A stretch of DNA of 26,817 nucleotides, from contig NW_013654386.1 in assembly GCF_000499385.1 (NCBI RefSeq), forward strand, positions 1-26,817. Direction: 5' to 3'. Below are positions 20,860 to 26,817 of this stretch, piece by piece (the first letter of the stretch is position 1; each line of letters begins with the position of its first letter). A program made the position numbers and the translations under genes. Origin of the DNA: Eimeria necatrix. Lineage: Eukaryota > Apicomplexa > Conoidasida > Eucoccidiorida > Eimeriidae. The notes beneath the pieces were generated by a model. It saw only the letters and a list, made by a program, of their open reading frames with translations. It was not told where the DNA came from and made no database searches.

Positions 20860-23805
20860 GCCGCTCACTTTTTGCATGTCGCTGACCTGCGGTGCACGGT
20901 GAAAACGGTTTGTGGGTAGTGAAGCACATTGAAGTATGCAACACCTGTTGTTTATAATTCCGAATTGACTAATCGAATGCGAGCTGCTGGATCAAAATGC
21001 CTACAATTTCACCACTAGCTTTTCAAGAGAGCAACACTCTCTGATGCTGCAGCAACCTCACGGGGTGAAGCGTGGGGGACAAGACATGCAGGTTGGCAGG
21101 AATTGGGTCTCAGAAGGGGCGGTATTCATGGTAGATCATTGTTTCGGCGAATGCCTCCATTGCATGGAGCTAATACACCTGAATTGTGCAAGAAAAAGGA
21201 GCCTTTCAAGAAATTTCACACGCTGGGTAGGATGCTAACACAAAACGTGCGTTTCCATGGACGTTGAAGCTAATGGCTGTACGGCTGCCGGTGGGCCACG
21301 GCAGCGACGCTGAGGGTGAATGTAAAAGCCACGCAATTGCTCTGTCACGGATTTTGAGTACTCTCTTTGCCAGGTAGATGTTTGGAAACCTGAGATGGAC
21401 GTAATAATCCAGGTAAATGCACACCTGCAGTCCAGGAAAGAACCATGCATTAGAGGAAGCTGTGGTTTCACTTTCTGTAAAATGATTTATGGACAGACAA
21501 TAAGCATGGATGTGAATTCTTCTCACTTTGGCCCGTTATTGGAAGACCAAAAACACTCCTATCCATGGCACTGAGCTTCTTTAGACCTGGTGAGAGCAGT
21601 CATGAAGACAACTCTATGGATGCTGCGAAAACATAAAGGAGCGATTGCTGAGAAATTGTGCGTAGCGCGGCACTTGAAGGAGTTTCGGAACACAGTATGA
21701 CATACTTTGAGCAGGTAGTTTTTCCCGTCCTTCAGTACGCACATTACACATATCCACGAGGGCTCCCCAAACGGTAGCAAGCAGTCTTACTTCCAAGTTG
21801 TGGGGTTGAATGCTGACTCAGCAAAAGTTTTCACAGAAAGACAGCTCATCATTTTTGTCGAGGCTCTGGTTGCAGGTGGCAATTTTGGTTTCCTGCGTAA
21901 TATAATCCATTCACTTCTAATGCACAGCAATGCGCTTTTGAAAAGCACGTGCAGTTGTCGTTGCTGCAATGTGTGCTTAGGAAATAGTTTAGCTTATCCC
22001 TGATAACAGAAAGTGACAGCTTAGGCGCTACGCAATTAAGATCCTTTCAGAAATAGCGATTGCAAAATAACGATAAACGGGTGGCTGCTTTTTGCTGGTG
22101 CACGCACAAATGCCCGTGCTCGCGCAAACTCAGGCCTTGATTTGTTCTTGAGCCTCTTGCTTGGTTTTCATCTGACTCCAGGAGTGTTTGCGGTTTTGGA
22201 CAGTTTCCGATAGATAAATGTATCCTGCTTGGGCTGTAAAGGAGGAGAATTAGCTCTGGGTTAGCTCGATCTGCACTTTGTGTGTAGTTCTAGGATGTAA
22301 CGCAATACGGACATTGACTATGCTGTTGAACGTGTTGCGTGTTGCTCTCAAACTAAAACGCCAACCAGACAAAAGGGTCCGTACAACCCAAACTGTGCAA
22401 ATACAAAAATTTAGTGTTGTGTCAGTTTTGGTGGCATTTGCTGAAACGTGTTTTTGATGCACGTGTTGCTGTCTCCGTGAGACTCGCCCATTGACATGCA
22501 GCGCTATGTGGCTGGTCGAGGCGGCATTGGCCATCTATTTTTGTTGTGTTTGCCCTCAAAAGATTTAAAAGGGATGGTTGGGGCCTTCGGGAATTAGACA
22601 GTTTAGACAGTGCCGGCTCTGGCTGCGTCTTGAGGCATGCACGCACAGTCCAAACAGCTCAAAGACTGCCCTTACGGGGGGGCATTACAGCAAGAATTGC
22701 TTGCTGTGCACAACATAGAAACAAGCAAACACATGCAGCAGAACAGAGTGTAATCTTGTGGGCCGTTTACATGTTTGTGTAGCACAGGAGCCCGGAATGA
22801 AGTTGCGTTTGAAAGTCGCTTTAAAAAAGGAAGCTATACAGTTGCCGAACAGTGGAAACTTCGTCTCAGTGGAGAAGGCTGTTGGTGTCTGCTCTGCGTC
22901 GGTTTGGTACATTATCGCAATGAGTCGTGCGACCCACCTCACGCTGAGCATTGCTGCAGCTGTCCCAGATCTACCTTAACAGATCTGCGTGTGTCTTGAA
23001 CGAGAAAGTGCCACGCCATTATGCCTACTGAGAACTCCAAAAGGAATGCTGCACTGTAAAACTGCACATGAGAAGGCGGTAATGCGTCTTCGCCACCAAA
23101 GTAGCTTGCGTTCGCGCGTCGCGTCTAGGAATGCTTTCCGGATTTGTCAATGTCAACCAGTGGGGACGTTGCTCACATTGTGAAAGCTACGATATGAGCG
23201 TTGGGGTGTACATAGCATATTCTGCATTAGCTTGCCAGGGCAAGGCGCCACGGCAAGGGTTGAATCCAGGCGTCGGTGTAAGCGCCACTGCACGCTGACA
23301 TATCCTGAGGATTTTGGTAGAATCATTCTTAGTGTTAACGTGAATATTATGCAGCTATGTTTCAGGCTGCTTGTGAATGAATATTGCTGGTTCTCAAATG
23401 GAGTTGTGTCATTCGGGGCCTGCCGCAGTTTGGAGGGCTCTATTCCCGTCGTAAGAAAGTTTTGTCTTGCTGAGATAATGGTGCAGAAGTTTTTCCTGGA
23501 CTTCCTTGTGCGTGGGCCCGCCAAAGTTGCAACGACCGCACTTCAGAGCTGACTGTTCTGTCGTTTGCGTGCTTCCCCTTTGCTAGATACATGATTCTTT
23601 CGACCGAGAGATTTGTGTGAGGCTTGCAGCACCACATATCCGTGCATCTCAGATCATGCTTCAGGCCGAATGCGTTCTACTAGACCGTTTACACCCACAA
23701 TATTTTGGGAATTGCATTGACAGGACTGGAATTATCCTGCTGCTGTGCCATGTCATGGAGGCAGCGCATGAGGTGCTCAAATGGACTTTTTGCTTCTGCC
23801 TTCGT
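20860..23805. other. No gene identified
   Basis: Only short overlapping open frames (all under about 125 codons, most opening at GTG or TTG) are present on both strands. No motif, signal peptide with ATG start, RNA gene or tandem repeat was recognised. A small agatct...agatct pair flanks 10 nt near 22968-22987. Confidence 0.4.
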
Positions 23806-23891
23806 GTCTGCAGTATAGCCACCCGCTGTCCCAGCACAAACGTTAGCATGCCAAGTTTTGTGCTGGGACAGCGGGTGGCTATACTGCAGAC
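23806..23891. repeat. Perfect 35-bp inverted repeat, 16-nt loop
   Basis: The left arm 23806-23840 (starting gtctgcagtatagccaccc) and right arm 23857-23891 are exact reverse complements over all 35 bases. The loop 23841-23856 contains the palindrome gcatgc. Both strands therefore read almost the same peptide, which explains the look-alike open frames 23617-24006 (+) and 23661-24011 (-). The arms are GC-balanced and non-repetitive. A transcript would fold into an 86-nt hairpin. It could be a recent template-switch duplication, a siRNA/miRNA-type precursor, or an assembly artefact. Confidence 0.95.
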
Positions 23892-26817
23892 CATGAAACA
23901 TTTCTTTACAAAGAAGCACCACGTCAAGCACGCAACCAAAAGTCTAGAGCGCAGAATTCGCGCTGGGTCGAATGCAGATTTTGCTGCAGCTGCAGAGAAA
24001 GCATGAAACAATCGTGGCTTGATATATGTGGTGCGCAGGTAGTTTAGCCATCTTGAAAGCTCAGATTTGTTTGCAGTGGCGCAGGCAGCTGGGCCCCCAA
24101 CAAGGTTACGCGCGAGCTGATTTTGCTGCCTGGGTGCATAGTTTTAGCTGGTTATCTTGTTGATGCCGAAAGATATGCGAATGCGCAGGAAGAACGCTAC
24201 GCAAGTCACATACACTCGCAGGCAGTGCGCAGCTCTCCCGCAACATGGTCGAGCAAAACGCATGTCGTCTAGGCGTCGTTGGAAACAGGCGTTTCTGAGA
24301 AAGTAGTCTTTCGTGCTTCGACGCACGCGCGTACTTATGTTTGTCTACCCACTGTGACTTGTGGGTCGTGTCCAGGGTTCGTTGCGTGCTGCGTTCAAGC
24401 GGCGGCAAACGAGAGAACAGCGCTTGTTAGCTTAGTTCATGGGGTCAGTGCGTTTGATGGCTCGCCGGTAAAGGCCCAATTATTGGAAACAGCACAGATG
24501 TCTGACATCATGGGAGCGTTTGCGCCGGTTTCTGAGCAGACATACGCTGCAGGCATGCCTTTATGAGCATTGAGCGCGCTGCCGTACTATGTGCGCGGCG
24601 CAGCGCGGAGTGCTGCTCGCTTGTTACTGTGACATGCAACAACGTGCTGAGAGGAGAACTGCTTCTCATGAGCCTGCACATTTGCACAGTAGAGCACAGT
24701 GGCGTCCCTTTTGTTTGATTGCAGTAGAAACAAACTCCTGGATGTTCTTGCGCGCTCTTGTGCGCAGATATGCTAATCGTTTGCGAAGCGTAACGAATGA
24801 GCTGGCGATCCAGTCTGTGAGTTGCACACGGCACATTCGTGCGTTTTAGTTTTCCACTTCGTTTTCTGCGTGCTGCGAGGCCTTATCGCTGGAAATGAGC
24901 GGGACGCGCATCCTATTGTTCGGGTCATTTTTGCTGCTTTATCTTTCTTCGCATAGTGTGCAGGCGTTTGTGGACGTGGAGAAGCCCTTTGTGAAGCAAT
25001 GACGTGCAGTTTGAGACGTTGTGGCCGTATGCTCAGGTTCATTGAGTGCAGTGGATGCAGGAAAAAGTGCACGCTGTGTTTGGCAGTGAACTGGGTTCGG
25101 TCGAGTAAGCTGACGTTTCAGCGGCATGTAAAGTGAGGCCTCAAGAAAGAACAGCAGCGTACGTCGTGATGAGACGCAGTCGGCAGGAGTATAGGAAGGC
25201 CTTGAGAAGCTTGCCTTTGGGTCTCTGAATATTTGCCAGTGGATCGCTTTTCAGTTCGTTAAAAGTAGGTCGCACGGCGTTGTTCACATTTTGGAACCTG
25301 CAGCGTGTGAGTAGCATGCGCCTGGAAACGGTTCTTTTCAGACGAAGATGGTTTGGTGCTGGCAATCACTTTGGGCGTGGTTGAGTGCAGCAGTGTTGCG
25401 TGTGCCGTGGCATGCGCAGGTTTGCTTCAGACTTGCCATTGGCTTGCCATGACGTCTGGATGTAGACGATTGTGTAGGGGACGCAGTATGGAAAAGGAAG
25501 CATTTGCGCTTATATGTATCCTAACACCCATCAATTCGCACCACGCTCGGGTGGCTTCGCAGCAAGTGGCTTTCGTTTCCTGTCCCACCATGGGCTGCGT
25601 GCTCCTTGCAAGCAAGACGGAGGCGTTGGGCGTTTGCTTGCAGGCGCGACCGCATGGAAGTGACTCTCGCAAAGCGCCATGACAGGAGCTCCGTTGCGCT
25701 GAGGGCTCAGTTTTGGTTGTTTTTTGTCTGCTTTGGAGCGCTTGGAGGTGAAAACGGTGGGCGTGGTGCTTTCAGGCAGTATATTGCGTGAGTATCTGTG
25801 GTAAGCAAAACCCTTGCAAGTGACAGGCATTGTGCTACAGATGGGAGATGATTACGCTGCGCCGTCTATGGAGCCACGTATTGAGCGCTTGTGGTTAAGA
25901 GGCGTTGGTTGCAGCACGCGCTAAACTGTGCTGCGCAGAGGCGGAACCATAAGGAAAAATTATTGGCGGGCGCGTCTGAGCGGCACCGCTGTTTTCGGGT
26001 GTTTGTGGAAGGTGCTTAAACGCAACTAGGAAATAGTGACTAGCATGCGCTGGCCATAAGACCTGCGCGCAGCCCGACGGCTTGTCGTATTATGATATTT
26101 GCATTTCATTCTTGAAGGAGCTTCAAAGCGTATGCTAAGGCAGTGCGTCTGATGCACTGCGCGGGATGATCGACACACTGCACCGTCGCTTCTTATATAT
26201 AAATTTGGGAGGCACACACAAAGCGCTTGGCAAGCATACACAATTCACATAATTATGCTGGACACCTTTGCAGAATGACGCTATCGCGTGCTGTCTCAGA
26301 GACGATTCCAGTGAATATGGGGTTTTTACGGGTGCTTTGAGCTCTGCAAGAAGCAAGGGACTTTTTTCCAGCGGCTGCCGCCTGCTGCGTCCTAGATGTT
26401 TGTTATGCTGCGCCACATGATAATTTGTTTGTGCACGTTGTATTGATTAGCTATTTAGCAGCCTCAAATGTGCAGAGTGGCTCATTGGATCAATTACAAG
26501 GCCAAAACGAGCGAGGTACAGCGATGCTTTGCTGACAAAACTGTATGGGTCTGCTCGCCAGTTTTGCCGAGACTTTTGAAGCTTTTAATAATCTTCGGAT
26601 GACGTCCCAGGCGGTGCGCATCACATCGCACATCACAAGGGATTGTGTAACACTTGATGTGGTTTGAGCGGCAGCTGGGAGAATGCTGCTAGGCAATGCT
26701 GAACTGTTGTTGTTCGTTTGGCATGCTGCTGTTGTAGCGTCTTTGACCAGCACCTAGTTTGCAGAGTGTGGAGATTCATAGCCACTAGGGAATGTATTTC
26801 GATCTCCCCACTGAGTC
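23892..26817. other. No gene identified; GCATGC-rich
   Basis: Composition is balanced and open frames stay below 110 codons on both strands; most start at GTG or TTG. The minus-strand ATG frame 25531-25830 is basic and proline-containing but motif-free and overlapped by plus-strand frames. Five GCATGC sites fall here (24553, 25314, 25410, 26043, 26721), which could mark a promoter-bearing intergenic region or unseen exons. No RNA gene or repeat was recognised. Confidence 0.4.

Noticed and set aside
23617..24011. Two similar proteins encoded on opposite strands
   Set aside because: The similarity (CSIATRCPST... and FVLGQRVAIL on both strands) is a direct result of the 35-bp inverted repeat, not of gene duplication.
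1..26817. tRNA, rRNA, CRISPR, telomeric repeats or Eimeria-type CAG-repeat segments
   Set aside because: I found no T-arm with matching acceptor stem, no rRNA core, no regular spaced repeats, no telomere-like TTTAGGG arrays and no long CAG tracts. A covariance-model search could still find a divergent RNA gene.

Overview
The window looks like nuclear DNA of an apicomplexan protist, most likely a coccidian, with low gene density. The support is indirect. There is one long intronless reading frame with the leucine-rich helical-repeat texture of apicomplexan organellar RNA-binding proteins. A neighbouring divergent gene needs short GT-AG introns. The GCATGC hexamer, a known ApiAP2 core motif, is over-represented. 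One ATG sits in the coccidian-style context caaaATGG. About three genes in 26.8 kb would fit a repeat-bearing, gene-sparse coccidian such as a Sarcocystis-type genome, but the species cannot be fixed from sequence alone. Several long open frames begin at GTG or TTG and are not credible eukaryotic genes.

Layout. Positions 1-5000 are a non-coding repeat neighbourhood. A roughly 0.6 kb element (R1) occurs twice, at 213-850 and 3832-4446, together with two shorter elements, R2 (2780-2876; 4449-4545) and R3 (3781-3833; 4648-4700). The order R1-R2-R3 is the same in both sets, but the first set spans about 3.6 kb and the second only about 0.87 kb. Positions 5000-13900 show no gene I can defend. They contain an orphan possible first exon (6270-6332), an AT-rich block (about 7440-8520) with an AT-microsatellite hairpin, and a perfect 18-bp hairpin at 10163-10206.

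The gene cluster is at 13.9-18.9 kb. On the minus strand, three exons whose phases agree (15564-14694, 14501-14433, 14179-13920) give a 399-residue basic protein. Its C-terminal half resembles the DUF4602/C1orf131 ribosome-biogenesis family. Divergent from it, across a short shared promoter region, is a plus-strand frame of about 1000-1070 codons ending at 18949. It encodes a probable alpha-helical-repeat (HPR/OPR/FASTK-like) organellar RNA-binding protein. Both would act in making ribosomes, one nucleolar and one probably mitochondrial, which would suit a shared promoter; this link is inference. At 20440-20859 a small ORF encodes a protein with a signal peptide and a membrane helix.

From 20.9 kb to the end I find no convincing gene, but there is a perfect 35-bp inverted repeat with a 16-nt loop (23806-23891), the sharpest unexplained structure in the window.
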